Shown: positions 55,271-63,300 of the stretch, one piece after another
Layout of the letters: every line of letters begins with the position of its first letter
How positions within the stretch are numbered: the first letter of the stretch is position 1
DNA from: G963692885 sp964658655
GTDB lineage: Bacteria > Acidobacteriota > Terriglobia > Terriglobales > Acidobacteriaceae
Length of the DNA: 64,000 bases
Assembly: GCA_964658655.1 (NCBI GenBank)
Contig: CAZZZL010000006.1
Span: 62,001-126,000, forward strand
Direction: 5' to 3'
Translations under genes and position numbers: made by a program
Notes under the pieces: model-generated
What the model saw: the letters and a program-made list of their open reading frames with translations, nothing else
Database searches by the model: none
Told to the model about the DNA's origin: nothing

Positions 55271-55548
55271 AAAGCATGCCTCCGGAGATTTGTTCCTGCA
55301 TAAGATACGAGAGAAGCTTCTGATCGATGACAAACGGTCGTGAAATGAAACTCCTGAAGGTGCGGAGACGACGCCTTTATTTGAAACCGTTCCGCTTTGT
55401 ACAAAATCAGTGACGCCCTATGGCATATCCATCCATGTCAATTCGCTGCTCCGGTCTTTGGCTGGAGGCCAACCCTGCCTTGCCCGATTGGCTCCAAGGG
55501 ATTGCGACATGTTTCGATAAGGGTCGGCCTGATTTCGTAAAACTCTAC

Positions 55549-55560
55549 GGTATCGCTAAC
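55549..55560 (-). promoter_or_regulatory. LacI-type operator candidate, receptor 4 site 1
   Basis: On the minus strand GTTAGCGATACC, which differs by one base from GTTAGCGTTACC at 59528-59539 upstream of LacI 2. Confidence 0.6.
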
Positions 55561-55617
55561 GCTACTTGCAATAGTTTTTTAGAATTGCGTTAAAAATTAC
55601 AGGCAAAAAACCGAGCA

Positions 55618-55629
55618 AGTAGCGCTAAA
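55618..55629 (+). promoter_or_regulatory. LacI-type operator candidate, receptor 4 site 2
   Basis: AGTAGCGCTAAA matches 10 of 12 bases of the receptor 2 site (GTTAGCGCTAAA). Confidence 0.4.
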
Positions 55630-55672
55630 GTGGTTAGGGTTTGACTCATCAAGGCGCTACGTGCAGATGCGC

Positions 55673-55684
55673 GGTAGCGATACC
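55673..55684 (+). promoter_or_regulatory. LacI-type operator candidate, receptor 4 site 3
   Basis: GGTAGCGATACC differs by one base from site 1 read on the other strand, and CGGTAGCGATACCG is a near-palindrome. Its distance to site 1 centre-to-centre is 124 bases, which would allow looping by a tetrameric LacI protein. Confidence 0.5.
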
Positions 55685-55704
55685 GAATGCATAGACCGCG
55701 CTGT

Positions 55705-57090
55705 TCAGCTTGAATGCAGGGCCGGAAATTGAGGACTTCTGGCGGCAAAATCCCGCAGCAGATCGGCTGATGGCTCCCACTCGCCGATGGCCGGATAAAG
55801 AAGCATGGCTTTGCGCGCGTATTCCCTGGAGCCATTTACGGCAGCGTGGATCGCTGCACGTTCATAGGCTTTCACTGCCAGTACCAGTCCGCGAACCTCC
55901 TCGGGGAGCGCGCCACAATTTTCAGGTGTGATCGCATGCCTGGAGATGGCGCAGGGTGCTTCAACAATGTCCTCATACTCGATGTCGGGAATTGCGCCAT
56001 GATTGCGCACATTCAGGACAATCCTGCTTGGCTGGTCGTTGCAGAGCGCGTTCATGGTGTCCAGGGCGATCCGATGGTAACCGGTAGCGACGCGGAAAGG
56101 GTCTTTGGTGAGTGCGTGGGAGGTATCGAATGCAGTCCCTCCGCTTGCCTCAAGCTGCATATAGGAACCTGACCGCTGGTTGAGATAGTCGGTGTAGAGG
56201 GTAAGCGCGTGATCGGCTCTGTTGTCTTTTATTGCAGTGGCGAGCTGCTGAAAGAGTTTCTCGTTGAGCAGGCCGATCTCTTCGCCGCGCGTGGCGCCGG
56301 CAGTGCGCTGGTTCGCGAGTGCCCGGCTGCGGCTGTAGTAGAAGAAGAGGTATTCGGTAGGGATAAGTCGAAGGCTGCGCAGCAGGTCGAAGTCAAAGAG
56401 CGGGGCCTGGTAAAGGCTACGCAGGGCAGCGTCATCCGCGAGAAGCTTTGCAGTGACGTCTTCGCCGCGCAGAAGCACGCGTCGGACCCAGCCGAGATGG
56501 TTGAGACCGATATAGTCGCAATGGACTTCTTTCGGCGTGGCTCCGAGAGCCAAAGCGATGCGGTGGAACAGTTCGGTCGGCGTATCGCAGATGCCGATAA
56601 CACGAACGCTGGTATTGTGGCTGATCGCCTGTGTGATAAGACCGGCAGGATTGGTGAAGTTGATCATCCATGCGTCGGGACTAAGGCGTTCGATAACACG
56701 CGCATAGTCGATCGCAACCGCTGCCGTCCTAAGTCCCATGGCGATACCGCCCGGGCCGGTGGTCTCCTGGCCAGGATAGCCGTTCTCTATCGAGATGCGC
56801 TCATCGATCGCTCTTGCCTTAATCCCTCCAACGCGAATCGCGGTGAGCACAAAAGCAGCACCGGCGATCGCGTCTTCAAGGTCTGTTGCGACGCGCAGTT
56901 TTAAGGTACCTCCTTCGCGTGCAACCAGGGCTTGTCCCAGTTCGCACATCACGCGGGCACGATCGTGATCTACGTCGTAGAGGGCCATTTCATCGACGCC
57001 GAGATGCGACGCTGATTCATTGATGCCAAATATCACCAGGGGCGTGCGCACGCCCCCGCCACCGATAAGGGTCACTTTACGATTGCTCAT
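55705..57090 (-). CDS. GH4 glycosidase, 6-phospho-beta-glucosidase-like
   Basis: ATG 57090 (MSNRKVTLIGGGG) has GGAGG upstream and is used instead of the longer frame. The 461-residue protein has the NAD-binding start VTLIGGGGVRTP, FTNPAGLITQA, the metal-binding Cys in GICDTP and metal-binding His in GLNHLGW. This is the order of NAD- and Mn-dependent GH4 enzymes of the 6-phospho-beta-glucosidase branch. These cytoplasmic enzymes open glycosidic bonds by an oxidation/elimination route. The gene overlaps the end of the PfkB kinase gene by 14 bases, so both are made together. No PTS component is present; a substrate phosphorylated by the kinase, or an unphosphorylated glycoside, is therefore to be considered. 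Confidence 0.88.
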   Translation of the reverse strand: MSNRKVTLIGGGGVRTPLVIFGINESASHLGVDEMALYDVDHDRARVMCELGQALVAREGGTLKLRVATDLEDAIAGAAFVLTAIRVGGIKARAIDERISIENGYPGQETTGPGGIAMGLRTAAVAIDYARVIERLSPDAWMINFTNPAGLITQAISHNTSVRVIGICDTPTELFHRIALALGATPKEVHCDYIGLNHLGWVRRVLLRGEDVTAKLLADDAALRSLYQAPLFDFDLLRSLRLIPTEYLFFYYSRSRALANQRTAGATRGEEIGLLNEKLFQQLATAIKDNRADHALTLYTDYLNQRSGSYMQLEASGGTAFDTSHALTKDPFRVATGYHRIALDTMNALCNDQPSRIVLNVRNHGAIPDIEYEDIVEAPCAISRHAITPENCGALPEEVRGLVLAVKAYERAAIHAAVNGSREYARKAMLLYPAIGEWEPSADLLRDFAARSPQFPALHSS

Positions 57091-58000
57091 AGATATCCTC
57101 CAAGTCAGAACGGGTCGCCAGGGCGATGAGGGCTCCGGGCATGCGGGTCGATAAAGCGCCACAGGCCGCTGCTCTTTGCAGCATCTGTTCGGCGTTTGCG
57201 CCATCCAGCAAGGCATCGATCAGGCCGGCGTCAAAGGCATCGCCGGCGCCGGTCGTATCCACCACCCGGATGCGAGGCGGCGCGACCTGCAGCATTTTTC
57301 CATCGGAATGGATAGCCGCGCCGGCAGCGCCCATCTTCACCACTACATGCGTGAATCCAAATTCTTCCAGGCCCTGCAGGACGTCTTCAGGACGTTGCTT
57401 GCCGGTAAGATACTGGGCCTCCTTCTGGTTAGGCAGAAAATAATCGATCTCGCGACAGGTCTGCAGATTCTCTGGCTTCCGATACCAATCAGGCTGCCAT
57501 CCCACATCGAGCGAAATAGAGCATCCTGCGGCCTTAAGGGCAGGAATGACAACCTGTGCCTGTAGCCGATCCAGGGGCACAGCGAAATGCACATGAGCCG
57601 CCTGCTGCAACAGTTCCACGATGTCGGCAGAGGAGAGGTAGTCATCGAGCATATTGTTGGTGCCCGCGTAGCTGTAAAAAGAGCGCTCATCCCCGACGGA
57701 GACGCTGACGGTCACGCCTGAGCTACCTTCAATCTGCTTGAGATTGCTTGTATCGACATTGAATGATTCCAGCCGCTGCTTGATCCACTCGCCCTCAACA
57801 TCACCGACGATACCGAAGACCGCAGTCCTGCGCTGCAGCAGGCCGAGCCCGCAGGCCGTAATCGCGGCGCCGCCTCCGAGTTCACGAAGGTAATTCTGCG
57901 TGAAGACCTCCTCGCCCGGACAAGGCCAATCCGGAAGGCCGGAAAAGACGTGGTCGATATAGATCTGTCCGACAATGGCAGCATCCCAGCGCCTGGTCAT
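57077..58000 (-). CDS. PfkB/ribokinase-family sugar kinase
   Basis: 307 residues from ATG 58000 (MTRRWDAAIVGQIYID). A much longer open frame up to 59320 merely shadows the permease gene in another frame. Family signatures: the N-terminal Gly-rich region LRELGGGAAITACGLGLL (about 39-56), the substrate-lid region, and the C-terminal anion-hole/catalytic-base motif DTTGAGDAFDAGLIDAL (about 245-261). It phosphorylates a sugar or nucleoside with ATP in the cytoplasm. It overlaps the permease stop by ATGA and the GH4 start by 14 bases. The sequence of genes suggests uptake, phosphorylation and cleavage of a glycoside, or phosphorylation of the freed sugar. Confidence 0.9.
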   Translation of the reverse strand: MTRRWDAAIVGQIYIDHVFSGLPDWPCPGEEVFTQNYLRELGGGAAITACGLGLLQRRTAVFGIVGDVEGEWIKQRLESFNVDTSNLKQIEGSSGVTVSVSVGDERSFYSYAGTNNMLDDYLSSADIVELLQQAAHVHFAVPLDRLQAQVVIPALKAAGCSISLDVGWQPDWYRKPENLQTCREIDYFLPNQKEAQYLTGKQRPEDVLQGLEEFGFTHVVVKMGAAGAAIHSDGKMLQVAPPRIRVVDTTGAGDAFDAGLIDALLDGANAEQMLQRAAACGALSTRMPGALIALATRSDLEDIYEQS

Positions 58001-59397
58001 GCGGGCACCTCTGCAAATGGCCACTGTGCTTGTTGTTTGGCACGGAAGAGAAACACAACAACGCCCCCCAAAAGAAAAATTCCGGCTACTGCCATGTAAC
58101 GAAGCCCACTGGTCACCACGATGTATGTCCAGCCCGCCAGTGCGATCAGTGCGGGCAAGGGAAAGAGTGGCATCCGGTAGGTCTGCCCGAGTAACTCCGC
58201 TGCTTCCCGCTGCTTTTTGCGGAGGAGGATCACGGCTACGCATTGTGCCGCAAATTGAAGGATTGTCTGGGTCACAATGAGTGCGGTGATCAGGTTTTCC
58301 AGGCTGAAGAGACAGGCGAGCGCAGACAGGAAGCCGACCGTCAGAACCGAGATATAAGGAAAGCCGCCCTCGGGATGCAGTCGCGCAAAAACAGAAAAGA
58401 ACTGGCCCTCGACAGCAGCAGCATAGGGTATGCGTGAGTAGCCGAGAAGGATGGCGAAGACTGAACCGAAGGCAGCAATCAGGATCAGGACCGCGATGGA
58501 TGTGCCGCCCGCCTTTCCATAAACGCGTGTCATGAAATCGGCCACGATGGCCTTGGAATGCATCCCCTCTCGCCAAGGCACAACCCCGAGAATGGAAATG
58601 TTCATGACCAGGTAAATCGCCGCAACCGCCACGATGCTGATCAGAATGGAGCGAGGAATAGTTTTGCGGCCGTCTGAGACTTCGTTGCCGATGAGGCACA
58701 CGTTGTAGTAGCCGCCGTAGTCGTAAGCGGCAATCAGGGTTGCTGATCCCAGCCCCATAAAAAAGCCATGGTTGAGGTGGAAGGCGCCAGCAGGAAAGTC
58801 GAAGGCCATCGAGACATGGAAATGCATCAGCCCCGTGATGATGATCCAGGCAGTTGTGCCTATGACGATCGCGGCAATGCCGATCGATACATACGAGATC
58901 GAACGAATGTTCCGGTAGAGCAGGAAGGTATTGATGAGGCAGACAGATGCAGCTATCGCGACAAACGCAACGTGGTGGAGGTGGGGTATGAGAAAGCTGG
59001 TGTACTGGGCGAAGCCCACCGCACCCCCGGCGATCGAGATAGGTCCCAGCACCATTGCCTGCCAGAGAAATAAAAAGCTGAACAAGCGGCCAAAACTTTT
59101 GGGGCCGAACGCGCTGAGCAGGTAAAAGTAGGGACCACCGGAAAAAGGCATGGCCGAGCCAAGTTCCGCCCACACCATTCCGTCGCAAAGCGAGAGGAAG
59201 GCGCCCAATATCCAGCCGGCGAGTGCCTGTGGACCGCCCATCGCGGCTAAGGCAAGCGGAATAGTTATAAAGGGTCCGACGCCAATCATGTTCAACACAT
59301 TGGCCGACGTGGCTCCCCATAACCCGACCTTTGGCGGCATGTGAAGGTTCTGGGCCACTGAATTCATCATCTCTGGCGTTGGTTTTACATAGTGCAC
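57997..59397 (-). CDS. APC-superfamily permease
   Basis: 466 residues, about 12 transmembrane helices. Typical APC features are visible: VGLWGATSANVLNMIGVGPFITI at the start of helix 1, GSAMPFSGGPYFYL in helix 3, and YDYGGYYNVCLIGNEVSDGRKTIPRSI after helix 6. The start is GTG 59397 with a weak ribosome site; ATG 59370 (MMNSV) is possible. APC members usually carry amino acids, but here the gene is translationally coupled to a sugar kinase and a GH4 glycosidase, so a sugar-related or glycoside substrate is worth testing. Candidate LacI operators lie directly upstream at 59427-59438. Confidence 0.9.
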   Translation of the reverse strand: MHYVKPTPEMMNSVAQNLHMPPKVGLWGATSANVLNMIGVGPFITIPLALAAMGGPQALAGWILGAFLSLCDGMVWAELGSAMPFSGGPYFYLLSAFGPKSFGRLFSFLFLWQAMVLGPISIAGGAVGFAQYTSFLIPHLHHVAFVAIAASVCLINTFLLYRNIRSISYVSIGIAAIVIGTTAWIIITGLMHFHVSMAFDFPAGAFHLNHGFFMGLGSATLIAAYDYGGYYNVCLIGNEVSDGRKTIPRSILISIVAVAAIYLVMNISILGVVPWREGMHSKAIVADFMTRVYGKAGGTSIAVLILIAAFGSVFAILLGYSRIPYAAAVEGQFFSVFARLHPEGGFPYISVLTVGFLSALACLFSLENLITALIVTQTILQFAAQCVAVILLRKKQREAAELLGQTYRMPLFPLPALIALAGWTYIVVTSGLRYMAVAGIFLLGGVVVFLFRAKQQAQWPFAEVPA

Positions 59398-59426
59398 AAT
59401 GAAGGCAGGAACAACCTCGGCTCTAC

Positions 59427-59438
59427 GTTAACGCTAAC
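59427..59438 (-). promoter_or_regulatory. LacI-type operator candidate at the permease promoter
   Basis: GTTAACGCTAAC (minus strand GTTAGCGTTAAC), a near-perfect 12-bp dyad with central CG, 30 bases before the permease start. Confidence 0.65.
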
Positions 59439-59527
59439 TCTATCACGAGAGTTTATTGAAGAGCTTTTCTTTCCCGAACACGGTAACCATTGATGATTGC
59501 GCGTAATTCTGGAAATGACCGCATTGG

Positions 59528-59539
59528 GTTAGCGTTACC
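59528..59539 (+). promoter_or_regulatory. LacI-type operator candidate at the lacI 2 promoter
   Basis: GTTAGCGTTACC, one base different from the site at 59427 read on the minus strand, 107 bases before the regulator start. Centre-to-centre spacing of the two divergent-promoter sites is 101 bases. Confidence 0.65.
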
Positions 59540-59645
59540 GGTAATAGAATTCTTTATCCTGATGTATGCTCAGTGGACACAGATTCAGATGTAATAAGCC
59601 GGTCTGGTCCGGGTCTTGTACCAGTGATCTCTCCATGGAGAAGGA

Positions 59646-60764
59646 ATGGCAGTTCGTCTCAAAGACATTGCGCGTGATCTGAATGTATCTGTCATCACTG
59701 TATCGAAGGCAATACGAGGTAAGACAGATATAAGCGAATCAACGCGTGAGCGAGTGCTTGCACGCATGAAGGAACTCGACTATCAGCCGAACCTGACAGC
59801 GCGGAGTCTTGTTACCGGGCAATCGTTCATCGTGGGCCTGATCGTGCCGGATTTACTGAACCCATTTTTTGCTGAACTGGCGAAGTCGATTGGCAGCGCT
59901 CTTCGCAAACAGTCGTACGGTCTTATCCTGGCGTCATCAGAAGAGAATGCTGAAGTGGAGCAGTCTGAGATACGCATGATGCTTGCCCGCGGCGTCGATG
60001 TGCTTCTGATCGCTTCCTGCCAACCAGTCCTGCAGGGGTTTATGAGCGTCCACAATCAAAGTACGCCGTTCGTTTTACTGGACCGGCCCTTCCCGCACCT
60101 GCATGCAAACTTTGTGGGAACAGACGACTATGCCGGTGGAAGACTCGCCACTGAGCATCTGATTGCCATCGGACGAAAACGCCTGGCATACATCGGCAGC
60201 CCGGATTTGAGTTCAGCGGCGGATCGGTTCCGGGGATTCAGGCTGGCACTTCGCGATCATGACATGGTCCTCCGGGATAAATTTGTATTATCCAGTCCGC
60301 GGGTCGAGGACCTGGGTGATGATGCTGGTTATGAGATGATGCAGGCGCTGCTCAAGCGAGGTCCAAGGCCCGACGGCGTCTTCTGCCACAATGACGTAGT
60401 AGCCATTGGTGCGATGCGGGCCACGCTCGATGCAGGGCTTTCCATTCCAGGAGATATCGCGTTTGTTGGCTTCGACAATGTTAGGTATTCGAAGTATCTG
60501 CAAATCCCACTGACTTCTGTCGACCAATCGACCGGGCAGCTCGGCGAAGCGGCCGCTCAACTTGCGCTTGACCTTGTCGGCAAGAAAGTGGCCAAGCCGA
60601 AAACTATCCTGCTCGCGCCAACCCTTGTCATTCGACAATCGACCATCGGGATGCCATCGCCAAAAACATCATTGGCAGAGAAGCCTCGCGCTGCAAAAAC
60701 AGCTGCGATAAAAAAAGACAGACCGAAAGCGAAGAAACAGGCGAAGCGCAAAGTGGCTTCATAA
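59646..60764 (+). CDS. LacI-family transcriptional regulator 2
   Basis: 372 residues; GGAGAAGGA precedes the ATG. The helix-turn-helix is LKDIARDLNVSVITVSKAI (about 5-23), with the hinge at YQPNLTARSLVTG. The effector domain has FIVGLIVPDLLNPFFAELAK, DGVFCHNDVVAIGAMRATLD and IAFVGFDNVRYSKYLQIPLT. Its N-terminal third is very similar to LacI 1, so the two are recent paralogues and may bind similar DNA. The last ~35 residues are an unusual Lys/Ala-rich tail (KTAAIKKDRPKAKKQAKRKV). It is divergent from the permease-kinase-GH4 operon, with two dyad sites between, and probably controls that operon and itself. It is convergent with GH95, 28 bases away. Confidence 0.94.
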   Translation: MAVRLKDIARDLNVSVITVSKAIRGKTDISESTRERVLARMKELDYQPNLTARSLVTGQSFIVGLIVPDLLNPFFAELAKSIGSALRKQSYGLILASSEENAEVEQSEIRMMLARGVDVLLIASCQPVLQGFMSVHNQSTPFVLLDRPFPHLHANFVGTDDYAGGRLATEHLIAIGRKRLAYIGSPDLSSAADRFRGFRLALRDHDMVLRDKFVLSSPRVEDLGDDAGYEMMQALLKRGPRPDGVFCHNDVVAIGAMRATLDAGLSIPGDIAFVGFDNVRYSKYLQIPLTSVDQSTGQLGEAAAQLALDLVGKKVAKPKTILLAPTLVIRQSTIGMPSPKTSLAEKPRAAKTAAIKKDRPKAKKQAKRKVAS

Positions 60765-60792
60765 GCGAACGTTTGTTATGGGCTTGTCAGGC

Positions 60793-63300
60793 CTATCCTG
60801 CGATCTCCAGCTTTCCATTCCTGAGTCGAACGCGCATCTCCTGGCCGGGTTTCAGTTGCAGCTTTCGGGAGCTTGATTCGTAGCGCAACATAGCTTCCGA
60901 TCCGCCTACACTGCGGACGACAGCGTTACGCAAGATACCGTTTTGCCAGTCCAGATCGAGTTCAAAGCCACCACGCGCCCTGAGGCCATGGATCGAACCA
61001 CTCGGCCATGCGGATGGAAGTGCAGGCAGCAGGTCGATGAAGTACAGGTCTTCATCCGGATTCGCAGTATCGGTATAACGCTGCGTGCTTTGCAGCAGCA
61101 TCTCGTTGATACCGGATGTCCCGCCGAAATTGCCATCGATCTGAAAAGGCGGATGTGCATCCAGCATGTCCGCATACGTGCCGCCACCCTCGCCGTGATA
61201 GTCGGTCCCTTCCGCGCCTGCGAGACGCAGCTGCTCGTTGAGTATCTTGAAGGCGTGATCGCCATCGCGCAGGTGGGCCCAGAGATTGATTTTCCAGGCA
61301 TTGCTCCAACCGGTAGCTTCGTCGCCTCGCAACTGAAGCGATTTTCTGACCGCAGCAGCCAGGCCTGGAGTGAGCTGCGGAGAAATCTCGTGTCCGGGAT
61401 ACAGTGCGAAGAGATGCGAAACATGGCGATGGTTCATCTCGGGAGCATTAAGATCCCAATCATGCCCCCACTCTTCCAGCTGTCCGGCAGTTCCTATCTG
61501 CAGCGGTTGAAGATTAGTCATTGCTGCTTCGAGCCTCGACCGGAACACGTCATCTGTGCCAAGTATCTTGCTAGCGGCAATCGTGTTAGAGAAGAGGTCC
61601 CAAATGATTTCGCGTTCGACGGCTGAGCCATCAACCACGGAACCGATTACACCGCGGTCGGTCTTGAACGTATTCTCAGGAGAGAGTGATGGTGAAGTGA
61701 TCAACTTTCCGTCGGCGCCAGGGACCAGGATGCTCAGGTAGAATTCCGCGGAACCTCGCAGTACCGAGTAGTAAGTCTTCAGATATTCCCGGTCGCGGCT
61801 GAATGCATAGTGTTCCCAGACGTCCTGCGCAATCCATCCGCCCCCACCAAAGAATGGACCCCAGGGAAGTCCGGCACCGGGCGCCGTCCATCCCCATGCG
61901 TTTGCCGTATACGCGACAGCCCAGCCAGGCGCATTGTAGTAAGCCTGCGCAGTTTTGCGGCCGGGCTTCATCAGGCTTTCGTCGAACCGAATAGCAGGCA
62001 GATGAAGCTCGCCGAGATTGGCGGACTCAACCGGCCAGTAATTCATCTGGTAATTAATATTCGACTTATAGTCGCACTTCCACGGCAGGTCGAGACCATC
62101 GCCCCAGATGCCCTGCGAATTCGAGGGCAACGGGTTGTCCTCGCGACTGGAAGAGATCAGCAGGTAGCGTCCCATCTGGTAGTAAAGCGCAGCCAGCGAA
62201 GGATCGTCTTTGCCGTCGTGGTAATTGTGTAGTCTCAGGTCGGTCGATCGGGTTGAGCCTGGTCCCGCGGGAAGCTGAATGCTGACGCGGTCGAAGAGCC
62301 TTTTGTAGTCGGCGATGCTGGATCGCTTCAGGTCCTCATAAGACTTGCTGGAAGCTTCTTCTAACTGGTCCACGACAGTCTGGTGTGGATCGGCGCCCCG
62401 GTATTGCCTGTCATAGTCGAGACGATAGCTGGTGCCCGCGGCGACGAGTACTGTAACTTCATTCGCCCCGTGAACAACGAGCGAGTTACCCCTGCTCTGC
62501 ACCGTGCCGCCAACTGTTTTGACGCGGACCCGGGCCTCATAGCTCAGGTTGCCCTTGAGGGCCGGCTGCCCGTCTTTGGCCGGCATGTCAGTGTTCCCGC
62601 GCATGACGAGAGTTGCTTTTCCGTCGCTCTCTGTTTTCGCGCTGACGAGGCGCGAGAGATGAAGCGTGAAGCTGATGGCGCCAGGATGATTGCTGGTGAT
62701 GTGGGTCACGAGAACGTGATCGGGATGGCTCGCGAAGGATTCGCGCCGGTAGGTATTGCCCGCCACCGTGTACTCCACAGCAGATACAGCATTCTCCAGA
62801 TCCAGCCATCGCCGATACTTCGACACTGGACCGGCGCCAATGTTGTTGTCGAAAGTCAGATCGCCGAGAGTCTGGTAGGAAGCATCGTACGCGCTGTCTC
62901 CCTCGCCGGTAGTCGTCATCTTCGCACTGACTAGCTTTTGTGCGGCTTCGTAGTCACCATGCGCGAGAGCCGACCGAATCTCCGGCAACGCGAGGTACGC
63001 ATCCGGCCGATTGGCATTGGGCTGGGGACCACCTGACCAGACGGTAATGTCATTCAACTGCAGCTTCTCGTGATGAGGGTTGCCGAAGATCATCGCACCC
63101 AGCCGGCCGTTTCCGATCGGCAGCGCGTCAGTCCACCGGGCGGCCGGAGCCCCATACCAGAGGGTGAGCTGGGTAGTAGGCGGAGCATTGTTCGCACTGA
63201 CTTGTTCAACCTGCGCCGATAGCGTTTGCTGGCCAGCGAGGCTGAGCCCAAGGAGCATGAGCGACGCAATAAAATAGATACTGTTACGTTTGGGCTGCAT
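60793..63300 (-). CDS. Secreted alpha-L-fucosidase, GH95
   Basis: 835 residues with a signal peptide (IYFIASLMLLGLSLAGQQTL). The N-terminal beta domain starts LTLWYGAPAARWTDALPIGNG and continues GRLGAMIFGNP...LQLNDITVWSGG, the family signature. The (alpha/alpha)6 domain has the NINYQMNYWPVESANLGELH motif (family catalytic Asn pair), SPSLSPENTF (likely general acid Glu) and GWSNAWKINLWAHLRDGDHA. HPPFQIDGNFGGTSGINEML is also present. GH95 enzymes are inverting and usually remove alpha-1,2-linked L-fucose, or L-galactose in some members. The ATG shares one base with the TAA of the upstream gene, so it is the second or later gene of an operon that begins outside the window. Confidence 0.93.
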   Translation of the reverse strand: MQPKRNSIYFIASLMLLGLSLAGQQTLSAQVEQVSANNAPPTTQLTLWYGAPAARWTDALPIGNGRLGAMIFGNPHHEKLQLNDITVWSGGPQPNANRPDAYLALPEIRSALAHGDYEAAQKLVSAKMTTTGEGDSAYDASYQTLGDLTFDNNIGAGPVSKYRRWLDLENAVSAVEYTVAGNTYRRESFASHPDHVLVTHITSNHPGAISFTLHLSRLVSAKTESDGKATLVMRGNTDMPAKDGQPALKGNLSYEARVRVKTVGGTVQSRGNSLVVHGANEVTVLVAAGTSYRLDYDRQYRGADPHQTVVDQLEEASSKSYEDLKRSSIADYKRLFDRVSIQLPAGPGSTRSTDLRLHNYHDGKDDPSLAALYYQMGRYLLISSSREDNPLPSNSQGIWGDGLDLPWKCDYKSNINYQMNYWPVESANLGELHLPAIRFDESLMKPGRKTAQAYYNAPGWAVAYTANAWGWTAPGAGLPWGPFFGGGGWIAQDVWEHYAFSRDREYLKTYYSVLRGSAEFYLSILVPGADGKLITSPSLSPENTFKTDRGVIGSVVDGSAVEREIIWDLFSNTIAASKILGTDDVFRSRLEAAMTNLQPLQIGTAGQLEEWGHDWDLNAPEMNHRHVSHLFALYPGHEISPQLTPGLAAAVRKSLQLRGDEATGWSNAWKINLWAHLRDGDHAFKILNEQLRLAGAEGTDYHGEGGGTYADMLDAHPPFQIDGNFGGTSGINEMLLQSTQRYTDTANPDEDLYFIDLLPALPSAWPSGSIHGLRARGGFELDLDWQNGILRNAVVRSVGGSEAMLRYESSSRKLQLKPGQEMRVRLRNGKLEIAG

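Larger units (their letters stand above)
55271..55704. other. Promoter region of TonB receptor 4
   Basis: About 430 bases between the GH4 stop and the receptor start. It holds three matches to the LacI-type motif (55549-55560, 55618-55629, 55673-55684) and no coding frame. Confidence 0.5.

Noticed and set aside
58001..59320. N-terminal extension of the kinase frame to 747 codons
   Set aside because: This part overlaps the APC permease in another frame and has no kinase features; the kinase starts at 58000 with an ATGA overlap.
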